Source of the DNA: Escherichia coli
Lineage (GTDB): Bacteria > Pseudomonadota > Gammaproteobacteria > Enterobacterales > Enterobacteriaceae
NCBI RefSeq assembly: GCF_036503815.1
Contig: NZ_AP027764.1
Coordinates: 3,472,001-3,536,000, forward strand
Length of the DNA stretch: 64,000 nucleotides
Direction: 5' to 3'
Within the stretch, counting starts at the first letter, position 1, and each line of letters starts with the position of its first letter. Positions 17,629 to 25,247 of this stretch are shown piece after piece. The position numbers were made by a program, and so were the translations under genes. The notes under the pieces were generated by a model, which did no database searches, had not been told where the DNA came from, and saw only the letters and a program-made list of their open reading frames with translations.

Positions 17629-18230
17629 CGCAGGATTTAACCCAATTTCTCGCCAGCTTGCCGGAAGACGATCGCATCAAAGCGATTAACGAAATCCGCC
17701 TGGCGATCCATCAGGTTAGCCCCTTTCGTGAAGAGCCAGTAGATTGTGTTCTGTGGGTTAAAAACAGCCAACTTATGCCAAATGATTACAACCCAAACAA
17801 TGTGGCACCGCCCGAGAAAAAACTGTTACAAAAATCCATTGAGATAGATGGTTTTACCCAACCTATTGTGGTCACGCACACAGATAAAAATGCTCTGGAA
17901 ATCGTGGATGGCTTTCACCGTCATGAAATTGGTAAAGGCTCTAACACGTTAAAAATGCGATTAAAAGGATATTTACCGGTCACCTGTCTGGAAGGAACAC
18001 GTAACGAACGCATCGCCGCGACTATTCGTCATAACCGCGCTCGTGGACGCCACCAAATCACAGCCATGTCAGAAATCGTTCGTGAACTCAGCCAGTTGGG
18101 ATGGGACGACAAAAAAATCGGCAAAGAGCTGGGTATGGACAGCGACGAAGTGTTGCGCCTGAAACAAATTAACGGCCTGCAAGAGTTATTTGCTGACCGT
18201 CAATATTCCCGCGCCTGGACAGTAAAATAA
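17613..18230 (+). CDS. ybdM: ParB/sulfiredoxin-like nuclease-domain protein YbdM (IbrB-like)
   Basis: About 205 residues with a ParB N-terminal-like domain: NDYNPN, the IEIDGFTQPIVVT strand, EIVDGFHRHEIG and the ATIRHNRARGRH motif. A helix-turn-helix-like stretch (DDKKIGKELGMDSDEVLRLK) follows. I chose the ATG at 17613 because AGGAG lies 11 nt upstream; the in-frame GTG at 17601 used in some annotations overlaps that site. It overlaps ybdN by 16 nt and ends one base before the convergent ybdL. It resembles IbrB, the partner of IbrA. Confidence 0.88.
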   Translation: MQQQLTQDLTQFLASLPEDDRIKAINEIRLAIHQVSPFREEPVDCVLWVKNSQLMPNDYNPNNVAPPEKKLLQKSIEIDGFTQPIVVTHTDKNALEIVDGFHRHEIGKGSNTLKMRLKGYLPVTCLEGTRNERIAATIRHNRARGRHQITAMSEIVRELSQLGWDDKKIGKELGMDSDEVLRLKQINGLQELFADRQYSRAWTVK

Positions 18231-19391
18231 TTACAGCTGGCGCAGGCGTTCAGCTGCCGCCAGCAACGTCGATTCCTTCTTGGCAAAACAGAGACGAATG
18301 AGCTTATGGGGGAAGGGATCGGCGCAAAATACCGACAGCGGGATCGCCGCCACGCCATGCTCCCGCGTCAGCCACTGGCAAAACTCAACGTCATCCAGCG
18401 AAGAAACCGCGCTGTAATCCACCAGCAAAAAGTAAGTGCCTTCGCAGGGTAAAATCTCCAGCCGACTCTCACTTAAGGCGTTCACCAGAATATCGCGCTT
18501 CTGGCGATAAAAGTCCGGTAACGCAAGGTAGTGTTCAGGTTCTGCTCGCAGCATATCGGCAAAGGCCAGCTGCGCCGGGGTATTCACCGAAAAAGTCAGA
18601 TACTGATGCACTTTGCGGATCTCGGCGCTGATGGGCGCAGGCGCAACGCAATAGCCCACTTTCCAGCCGGTCATATGATAGGTCTTGCCAAACGATGACA
18701 CCGCCACCGCCCGCTCACGCAGTTGCGGATGCGCCAGCACACTGGCATGGCCCTGCTGTGAAAAGTTGATATGCTCGTAAACTTCATCGCTAATGACAAA
18801 AATCTCGTGCCCGGCAATTACCTGCCACAAAGCGGAAAAATCAGTCTGCTGCCAGACAGTAGCACTGGGGTTATGCGGGGTGTTAAGGATCACCAGTCGG
18901 GTGCGCTCGCTTAACAATGCGGCAAATTCCTGCCAGTCCACGCGAAAATGCGGTGGTTGCAGTGCAATACGTTTCACTATTCCACCCGCAAGCGCGACGG
19001 CGGGGGCGTAGCTGTCATAGCTGGGATCAAAGCAAATCACTTCATCGCCATTGCGCACCAATGCAGTAATCGCTGCGTACAGCGCTTCCGTCGCCCCTGC
19101 TGTTACGGTGATATCGCTGTCGGCATCTGGTTGATAGCCATACAGCCGTTCCGTTTTCTGAGCAATCGCCTCGCGCAAGGCCTGCACGCCAGTCATAGGC
19201 GCGTATTGGTTTGCTCCCTGGGCAACGTGGTACCCCAGCCGTTCCTGCAAATAGGGCGGACCATCAAAATCAGGAAAGCCTTGTGACAGGTTAATCGCCT
19301 GGTGTTGCTGCGCCAGTGCGCTCATCTGGGTGAAAATAGTGGTGCCAAGTTGTGGAAGTTTGCTTTGTGGAATCAGAGGGTTATTTGTCAT
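18231..19391 (-). CDS. ybdL: Methionine aminotransferase YbdL
   Basis: A PLP-dependent class I aminotransferase of 386 residues that prefers methionine and aromatic amino acids with 2-oxo acids. Visible are NLSQGFPDFDGP, the TVTAGATEALYAA segment, NTPHNPSATVW, SDEVYEHINF, and the PLP lysine in SSFGKTYHMTGWK. The ATG at 19391 (MTNNPL) gives the standard length. It is divergent from hcxA across a region with two tandem MetJ boxes, consistent with a role in methionine metabolism. Confidence 0.94.
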   Translation of the reverse strand: MTNNPLIPQSKLPQLGTTIFTQMSALAQQHQAINLSQGFPDFDGPPYLQERLGYHVAQGANQYAPMTGVQALREAIAQKTERLYGYQPDADSDITVTAGATEALYAAITALVRNGDEVICFDPSYDSYAPAVALAGGIVKRIALQPPHFRVDWQEFAALLSERTRLVILNTPHNPSATVWQQTDFSALWQVIAGHEIFVISDEVYEHINFSQQGHASVLAHPQLRERAVAVSSFGKTYHMTGWKVGYCVAPAPISAEIRKVHQYLTFSVNTPAQLAFADMLRAEPEHYLALPDFYRQKRDILVNALSESRLEILPCEGTYFLLVDYSAVSSLDDVEFCQWLTREHGVAAIPLSVFCADPFPHKLIRLCFAKKESTLLAAAERLRQL

Positions 19392-19457
19392 TTTTATTGT
19401 GCCTGACAAAGTTGCGTGTTGAAGCCACTATAACACGATGCTAGTATTTGGCAATCA

Positions 19458-19473
19458 AGACGTTTAGATGTCT
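19458..19473. promoter_or_regulatory. Tandem MetJ boxes between ybdL and hcxA
   Basis: Two adjacent 8-mers, AGACGTTT and AGATGTCT, each match the met box AGACGTCT at seven of eight positions. They lie 67 bp from the ybdL start and 27 bp before hcxA. MetJ needs at least two tandem boxes, so methionine repression of one or both genes is likely. Confidence 0.78.
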
Positions 19474-19499
19474 AAATAAAACAATAAGGACAACACAAC

Positions 19500-20588
19500 A
19501 TGCCTCACAATCCTATTCGCGTCGTCGTTGGCCCTGCTAACTACTTTTCTCATCCCGGCAGTCTCAATCACCTGCATGATTTTTTCACTGATGAACAACT
19601 TTCTCGCGCAGTGTGGATCTACGGTGAATGTGCACTTGCCGCGGCGCAAACCAAACTTCCATCGGCGTTTGAACTGCCAGGAGCAAAGCATATTTTGTTT
19701 CGCGGTCATTGCAGTGAAAGCAATGTGCAACAACTGGCGGCTGAGTCCGGTGACGATCGCAGCGTGGTGATTGGCGTCGGCGGCGGCGCACTGCTCGACA
19801 CCGCGAAAGCCCTCGCCCGCCGTCTCGGTCTGCCGTTTGTTGCCGTTCCAACGATTGCCGCTAGCTGCGCTGCCTGGACACCACTCTCTGTCTGGTACAA
19901 CGATGCCGGACAGGCGCTACATTATGAGATTTTTGACGACGCCAATTTTATGGTGCTGGTGGAACCGGAGATAATCCTCAATGCGCCGCAAGAATATCTG
20001 CTGGCAGGAATCGGTGACACGCTGGCGAAATGGTATGAAGCGGTGGTGCTGGCTCCTCAGCCAGAAACGCTGCCGCTAACCGTACGGCTGGGAATCAATA
20101 ATGCGCAGGTCATTCGCGACGTCTTGTTAAACAGTAGCGAACAGGCGCTTGCCGATCAGCAAAATCAGCAGTTAACGCAATCATTTTGCGATGTGGTCGA
20201 TGCGATTATCGCCGGAGGCGGAATGGTCGGTGGTCTGGGCGATCGTTTTACGCGTGTGGCGGCGGCTCATGCCGTGCATAACGGTCTGACTGTACTGCCA
20301 CAAACCGAGAAGTTTCTCCACGGCACCAAAGTCGCCTACGGAATTCTGGTGCAAAGCGCCTTGCTGGGTCAGGATGATGTGCTGGCGCAATTAACCGGGG
20401 CGTATCAGCGTTTTCATCTGCCGACTACGCTGGCGGAGCTGGAAGTGGATATCAATAATCAGGTGGAGATCAACAAAATGATTGCCCACACCCTACGTCC
20501 GGTGGAATCCATTCATTATCTGCCAGTCACGCTGACACCAGATACCTTGCGTGCAGCGTTCGAAAAAGTGGAATCGTTTAAAGCCTGA
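19500..20588 (+). CDS. hcxA: Hydroxycarboxylate dehydrogenase A (YbdH)
   Basis: A 362-residue iron-type alcohol/glycerol dehydrogenase family protein. The N-terminal nucleotide-binding domain contains IGVGGGALLDTAKALA, and the C-terminal helical domain has the metal-binding histidine region AAAHAVHNGLT and EKFLHGTKVAYG. Family knowledge: the enzyme reduces 2-oxoglutarate, oxaloacetate and 2-oxobutyrate with NADPH. The upstream MetJ boxes and the divergent methionine aminotransferase place it near methionine metabolism. It ends 9 bp from the convergent ybdD. Confidence 0.93.
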   Translation: MPHNPIRVVVGPANYFSHPGSLNHLHDFFTDEQLSRAVWIYGECALAAAQTKLPSAFELPGAKHILFRGHCSESNVQQLAAESGDDRSVVIGVGGGALLDTAKALARRLGLPFVAVPTIAASCAAWTPLSVWYNDAGQALHYEIFDDANFMVLVEPEIILNAPQEYLLAGIGDTLAKWYEAVVLAPQPETLPLTVRLGINNAQVIRDVLLNSSEQALADQQNQQLTQSFCDVVDAIIAGGGMVGGLGDRFTRVAAAHAVHNGLTVLPQTEKFLHGTKVAYGILVQSALLGQDDVLAQLTGAYQRFHLPTTLAELEVDINNQVEINKMIAHTLRPVESIHYLPVTLTPDTLRAAFEKVESFKA

Positions 20589-20597
20589 CGTACAAAT

Positions 20598-20795
20598 TTA
20601 GCAGCAGCGCGCGCCGCCTTTTCCACCGTAGCGCGCGTCCTGCCGCTCCCGGAAAAACTCTTCGTAGGTCATCGGTGTTTGATCAGGATGGTTAACCCGC
20701 ATATGTTCGACATAGTTGTCGTAATCAGGCATACCAATCATCAGTTTCGCCGCCTGACCTAAATATTTTCCGGCTTTTGCCAGTGAATCAAACAT
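20598..20795 (-). CDS. ybdD: Small CstA-associated protein YbdD
   Basis: A 65-residue protein of the YbdD/YjiX family (DUF466), usually encoded just after a CstA-type transporter. It shows MPDYDNYVEHMR, PMTYEEFFRERQDARYGGK and the terminal CC. GGAGG lies before the ATG at 20795; the much longer upstream frame runs through the repeat between cstA and ybdD and is not coding. Family knowledge: the paralogue YjiX is needed for BtsT pyruvate transport, so an accessory role for CstA is likely. Confidence 0.92.
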   Translation of the reverse strand: MFDSLAKAGKYLGQAAKLMIGMPDYDNYVEHMRVNHPDQTPMTYEEFFRERQDARYGGKGGARCC

Positions 20796-20850
20796 CAATA
20801 CCTCCGGTAAACAGGTTGCTGAGAGAGTGCTATCAACGCGCTCGGTCAGT

Positions 20851-20892
20851 CCCCTCGCCCCACCGGGGAGAGGGTTAGGGTGAGGGGGAACC
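20851..20892. repeat. GC-rich interspersed palindromic repeat (BoxC-like) between cstA and ybdD
   Basis: A run containing CCCCTCGCCCCACCGGGGAG followed by AGGGTTAGGGTGAGGGGGAA can fold on itself. The AGGGTTAGGGTGAGGGG part is a familiar element of enterobacterial intergenic repeats; I assign BoxC only tentatively. It sits in the transcribed gap and could set ybdD level relative to cstA. Confidence 0.6.
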
Positions 20893-20928
20893 CCAGGCAC
20901 TACGCCAACATCCCCCCTCACTCTGACT

Positions 20929-23034
20929 TTAGTGTGCGCCTTTCGCCTGCGCCACGATCTCTTCGACATTTTCCGGCATCGGCTCATACGGCGTTTCTTT
21001 CGCCGTTGGCTTCGGCTCTTTCAATGCCGCCAGTGCCGTCTTAATCGAGAACAGCGCCAGAACCACCACGACCACCATAAAGAAGATGGTCAACCCGGCA
21101 TCCAGACGGTTGTTGAACACCAGCTGCGCCAGTTGTGACTCAGTATACTGCGACGGAATATTGCCGCTGTCGATCATTGCCTGGAACTTGTTAGCAATCG
21201 CCAGGAAACCGACTTTCGCATCCGAGCTAAACGCTTTCTGCCAGCCTGCGGTCAGGGTACAAATCAGCAGCCAGGCCGTTGGTACCAGCGCCACCCAGGC
21301 GTAACGTTGACGTTTCATTTTGAATAGCACCACAGCACAAAGCATCAGCGCCATCCCTGCCAGCATCTGGTTGGCAATACCAAACAGCGGCCACAGAGTG
21401 TTAATACCGCCCAGCGGATCGACCACACCCTGATGCAGAAAGTAACCCCACGCCAGCACGCACAGCGCCGTTGCCAGCAGGTTAGCAGGCAGTGAATCGG
21501 TCCGTTTCAGGCCCGGAGAAACCACGCCCAGCAGATCCTGCAACATAAAGCGCGCAGCACGCGTACCCGCATCCACCGCCGTCAGAATAAACAGTGCTTC
21601 AAACAGAATGGCGAAGTGATACCAGAACGCCACATCCATCATGCCACCCAGCGCGCCGTGCAGAATGTAGGCCATCCCCACCGCCAGGGTCGGCGCACCG
21701 CCCGCACGGGAAATGATCGACTGTTCACCCACTTCGCTGGCAATCTGATTTAACGTATCTGGCGTAATGCTAAAGCCCCAGCTACTCACTACCTGCGCAG
21801 CAGATGCCACTACATCCGCCGTCCCCGCCGGAGCCAGCACCGCCATCGGGCTGTTCATCGCGAAGTACACGCCCGGATCGATGATACAGGCAGAAACCAG
21901 TGCCATAATCGCCACGAAGGATTCCATCAACATCCCGCCGTAGCCGATAAAGCACGCCTGACCTTCGTTCGCCAGCATCTTCGGTGTGGTGCCGGAAGAG
22001 ATCAGCGCATGGAAGCCAGAAACTGCGCCACAGGCGATAGTAATAAACAGGAACGGGAACAGATTACCGGTCCATACCGGGCCAGTGCCATCTACAAACT
22101 TGGTCAGCGCAGGCATGGTCAGCGTCGGACGCATAATCAAAATGCCTACCGCCAGACCGACGATAGTCCCGATTTTCAGGAAGGTAGAGAGGTAGTCACG
22201 CGGAGCCAGCAGCAACCACACCGGCAGAACCGCCGCCACAAAACCGTAACCCACCAGCATCCAGGTCAGCTGCACGCCGGTAAAGTCAAAGTACGGTGCC
22301 AAGGTCGGGCTTTCTGCCACCCAGCCGCCAGAGATAATGGCGAAAATAAGGAATACCAGGCCAATCACCGACACTTCCCCAATGCGGCCCGGGCGCAGAT
22401 AGCGCAGGTAAATCCCCATGAACAGCGCCAGCGGAATGGTGAACGCAACGGTATACGTTCCCCACGGGCTATGAGTCAGGGCTTTCACCACGATCATCGC
22501 CAGTACTGCAAGGATAATGACCATGATCATAAAGCAGGCCACCAGCGCAATCACCCCGGCGGTTGGCCCCATCTCTTCTTTAACCAGCTCGCCCAGCGAG
22601 CGACCGTCACGGCGCGTGGAAACAAACAGCACCATGAAATCCTGCACCGCACCGGCGAGAACCACCCCGGCAAGTAGCCAGATCATCCCCGGCAGGTAGC
22701 CCATTTGCGCCGCCAGTACCGGCCCCACCAACGGGCCTGCTCCGGCAATAGCCGCAAAATGGTGACCGAACAGCACTTTCTTGTCCGTCGGCACATAGTC
22801 CAGCCCGTCGTTATGGCGCACCGCTGGCGTCATACGCGTCGGGTCAACCGCCAATACATTTTTGGCGATATAAAGACCATAAAAACGGTAAGCGATCAGA
22901 TAGATACAGACCGACGCCACCACAATCCACAGCGCGTTGATCTGTTCCCCACGATTTAAAGCAATGTATCCCAGAGCAAATGCTCCCATTACAGAGAGCA
23001 CTGTCCAGACGAGGTATTTCCCTGATTTGTTCAT
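20929..23034 (-). CDS. cstA: Carbon starvation protein A (pyruvate/peptide transporter)
   Basis: A 701-residue inner-membrane protein with about 16-18 hydrophobic helices. The CstA N-terminal domain contains the characteristic HHFAAIAGAGPLVGPVLAAQMGY, a SGTTPKMLANEG segment, and a smaller C-terminal CstA domain. Family knowledge: induced on carbon starvation by CRP, repressed by CsrA, and involved in peptide and pyruvate uptake. A stem-loop lies in its leader. ybdD follows as probable accessory gene. Confidence 0.95.
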   Translation of the reverse strand: MNKSGKYLVWTVLSVMGAFALGYIALNRGEQINALWIVVASVCIYLIAYRFYGLYIAKNVLAVDPTRMTPAVRHNDGLDYVPTDKKVLFGHHFAAIAGAGPLVGPVLAAQMGYLPGMIWLLAGVVLAGAVQDFMVLFVSTRRDGRSLGELVKEEMGPTAGVIALVACFMIMVIILAVLAMIVVKALTHSPWGTYTVAFTIPLALFMGIYLRYLRPGRIGEVSVIGLVFLIFAIISGGWVAESPTLAPYFDFTGVQLTWMLVGYGFVAAVLPVWLLLAPRDYLSTFLKIGTIVGLAVGILIMRPTLTMPALTKFVDGTGPVWTGNLFPFLFITIACGAVSGFHALISSGTTPKMLANEGQACFIGYGGMLMESFVAIMALVSACIIDPGVYFAMNSPMAVLAPAGTADVVASAAQVVSSWGFSITPDTLNQIASEVGEQSIISRAGGAPTLAVGMAYILHGALGGMMDVAFWYHFAILFEALFILTAVDAGTRAARFMLQDLLGVVSPGLKRTDSLPANLLATALCVLAWGYFLHQGVVDPLGGINTLWPLFGIANQMLAGMALMLCAVVLFKMKRQRYAWVALVPTAWLLICTLTAGWQKAFSSDAKVGFLAIANKFQAMIDSGNIPSQYTESQLAQLVFNNRLDAGLTIFFMVVVVVLALFSIKTALAALKEPKPTAKETPYEPMPENVEEIVAQAKGAH

Positions 23035-23061
23035 AGTTGTTATCCGTGTGCGTGTCCATAG

Positions 23062-23090
23062 AGATGTTACATTTTGTTTCTATAACATCT
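23062..23090 (-). promoter_or_regulatory. Stem-loop in the cstA leader
   Basis: AGATGTTA and TAACATCT form a perfect 8-bp stem with a 13-base loop, 28-56 nt before the cstA start. CsrA is known to repress cstA translation, so a leader structure here is plausible. No canonical CsrA GGA loop motif is obvious within it. Confidence 0.45.
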
Positions 23091-23214
23091 TTGTGCAATT
23101 TAACAACACGGCAACCATGTAAATCGGAGTTGAAACCAATATTTAACTTAGCAATGTTAACTTGATCACTTCGTTAACTGAGTTTTCCTGCAATTTCATT
23201 TAATTCTGTCGGGT

Positions 23215-23628
23215 TCATCCCAAAACCGCCGTACCCAGCCGACAAGTACAGCAACGCCGCCCCTGTTCATCGAAAACAACGATTTCCCAGCTCTGATTTT
23301 GCCGCCCAAGATGCAGCGGCTGGCAGATGCCGCGTACCTTTCCCTCAGACACCGGGCGATGATGTGTGGCGTTAAGCTCCGTGCCCACCACGCACTGTCC
23401 GTCGCGAGTCATCATAAATCCGGCCATCGATCCCAGGGTTTCCGCCAGCGCCGCCGACGCGCCGCCATGCAGCAGGCCAAACGGCTGATGAGTACGAGTA
23501 TCAACCGGCATTTCGGCTTCCAGCACATCATCGCCCAGACGGGTATACACAATTCCAAGATGCGCCACCATTGTGTTATCGCTGGTGGCGTTCAGTTCGT
23601 CGAGCGTTAAATGGCGTTTCCAGATCAT
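23215..23628 (-). CDS. entH: Enterobactin proofreading thioesterase EntH
   Basis: A 137-residue hotdog-fold thioesterase that clears wrongly loaded acyl groups from the EntB aryl carrier domain. Visible are the helix HQPFGLLHGGASAALAETLG with the catalytic-region residues, and ELNATHHRPVSEG. It is the last gene of entCEBAH and begins 2 nt after entA stops. Confidence 0.95.
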   Translation of the reverse strand: MIWKRHLTLDELNATSDNTMVAHLGIVYTRLGDDVLEAEMPVDTRTHQPFGLLHGGASAALAETLGSMAGFMMTRDGQCVVGTELNATHHRPVSEGKVRGICQPLHLGRQNQSWEIVVFDEQGRRCCTCRLGTAVLG

Positions 23629-23630
23629 GC

Positions 23631-24377
23631 TTATGCCCCCAGTGTTGAGCCGCCATCTACCACAATATCCTGTAGGGTGATATGGCTTGCGAGGTCAGAG
23701 GCGAGGAACAAAATCGTGTTGGCGATCTCTTGTGGACGGGCGATTTTCCCCAGCGGAATACCGAGTTTAAACTGCTCGCCAAAGCCGCGAATACGCTGCT
23801 CTTCGGCGTCATCACTCACCCACAGCGTGCGTTGCATATCGGTGTCGGTGGACCCCGGGGAAACCACATTACAGCGCACACCGCTACCCGCCAGTTCCAG
23901 CCCGACGCTCAACGCCAGGCTTTTCAGCGCCGCTTTCGACGCACCGTAAGCACTCATACCAATACGCGGCGTGTGTGCAGCGTCGGACGCCACAGTAACA
24001 ATCGCCCCGCCCCGCTGACGGCGAAACTGGTTCATGGTCTGCTGGAACAAGTTAAATGCGCCACCGACGTTGACCGCAAAAGTCTGCTGCCAGTCCTCCT
24101 TGCTGAGCTGATCGGTCGCGCCCATGCGCAAAATTCCCGCCGCATTGACCAGCACGTCCAGTCGCTCCGTTTGCGCTAACAGTCGCTGACACACTTGCGC
24201 CACCTGCGCAGCGTCGGCTACATCCATTACTTCGGTCGCAAAGGGATATTGCTCCAGAGTGAACGCTTGATCAAAACCTGTAACTTTCGCTCCGGCCTCA
24301 ACAAATGCCAGCGCCGTGGCGTAGCCAATACCTTTCCCCGCGCCGGTTACCCAGACATTTTTGCCGCTGAAATCCAT
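23631..24377 (-). CDS. entA: 2,3-dihydro-2,3-dihydroxybenzoate dehydrogenase
   Basis: A 248-residue short-chain dehydrogenase that oxidises 2,3-dihydro-DHB to 2,3-dihydroxybenzoate with NAD. It has the glycine motif TGAGKGIG at residues 11-18, NAAGIL, the catalytic serine strand VASDAAH and the YGASK catalytic pair. The ATG at 24377 shares a base with the entB stop; a second in-frame ATG at 24380 immediately precedes it. Confidence 0.96.
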   Translation of the reverse strand: MDFSGKNVWVTGAGKGIGYATALAFVEAGAKVTGFDQAFTLEQYPFATEVMDVADAAQVAQVCQRLLAQTERLDVLVNAAGILRMGATDQLSKEDWQQTFAVNVGGAFNLFQQTMNQFRRQRGGAIVTVASDAAHTPRIGMSAYGASKAALKSLALSVGLELAGSGVRCNVVSPGSTDTDMQRTLWVSDDAEEQRIRGFGEQFKLGIPLGKIARPQEIANTILFLASDLASHITLQDIVVDGGSTLGA

Positions 24378-25234
24378 CATTTCACCTCGCGGGAGAGTAG
24401 CTTCCACCAGGCGTCGATGGTCGGATTTTTCGCCAGCATGACAAAATCGATATCGCCATGCACTTTGCGCCAGCGCGCCGCCAGCGCCATCATGCGCACC
24501 GAATCCAGACCGTAATCAATTAGGTTGTCGTCATCGAACGGCTCATCGGACTCGTCCAGCAACGGCAGGATCACCTCTCGCAGCGCCGCTTTGGTTGAAG
24601 GGATCGGTGCAGGCAATAGTTCTTCGGTCATCACCACCCGGCCAGAACGCCCGGCTACATATTTCAGCGACATCAAATGCTCGTCACGACTGAAATCGGC
24701 CAGCGCATCCGCCACCATAAACGGTTTAATATCGCGCATAAATGCGTCGGTTGCGGTGGTCATACAGCCAATGTGGGCGTATACCCCGGTAATAATCAAC
24801 TGGTTACGTCCACTCTCTTTGAGCATTTGCTCCAGCGGAGAACGATGAAACGCGCTGTAGCGCCACTTCACCAACACCGTGTCGTCGGCATCTGGCGTCA
24901 GGCGATCCACCACCTTTTGCTGTTCTGGTGAACGGGTCAGGCCCGGTCCCCACATATCATTCAACAGCGCCCGATCTTCATCGCTCTGCTCTTTCGGCTG
25001 GGCGGTGTAATAAACCGGAATATTGTGCTGTTTGCAGTAGTCGCGTAGTGCCGCAATATTCGCGATCACCTGCTCCATCATCGGGCAGTTCTCGCCCCAG
25101 AAGCTGACAAAATAGTCCTGCATATCATGGATTAACAACGCGGCACGTTGCGGCTCAAAGGCCCAGTTGACTTTATTCTGCGGAATATCGTGAGACTCCG
25201 GCAGTGCGTAAGCCTGTAATTTTGGAATAGCCAT
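24377..25234 (-). CDS. entB: Isochorismatase / aryl carrier protein EntB
   Basis: A bifunctional 285-residue protein. The N-terminal isochorismatase domain (about 1-210) converts isochorismate to 2,3-dihydro-DHB and pyruvate, with LLIHDMQDYFV, VKWRYSAF and GVYAHIGCMTTA. The C-terminal aryl carrier domain holds the phosphopantetheine serine in GLDSVRMM (S245 by family numbering), loaded by EntD and charged with DHB by EntE. It begins 13 nt after entE. Confidence 0.97.
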   Translation of the reverse strand: MAIPKLQAYALPESHDIPQNKVNWAFEPQRAALLIHDMQDYFVSFWGENCPMMEQVIANIAALRDYCKQHNIPVYYTAQPKEQSDEDRALLNDMWGPGLTRSPEQQKVVDRLTPDADDTVLVKWRYSAFHRSPLEQMLKESGRNQLIITGVYAHIGCMTTATDAFMRDIKPFMVADALADFSRDEHLMSLKYVAGRSGRVVMTEELLPAPIPSTKAALREVILPLLDESDEPFDDDNLIDYGLDSVRMMALAARWRKVHGDIDFVMLAKNPTIDAWWKLLSREVK

Positions 25235-25247
25235 CGTGTTCTCTCCT

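Noticed and set aside
20598..20987. 129-codon version of ybdD
   Set aside because: Its N-terminal half translates the GC-rich repeat and the cstA end; GGAGG marks the ATG at 20795.
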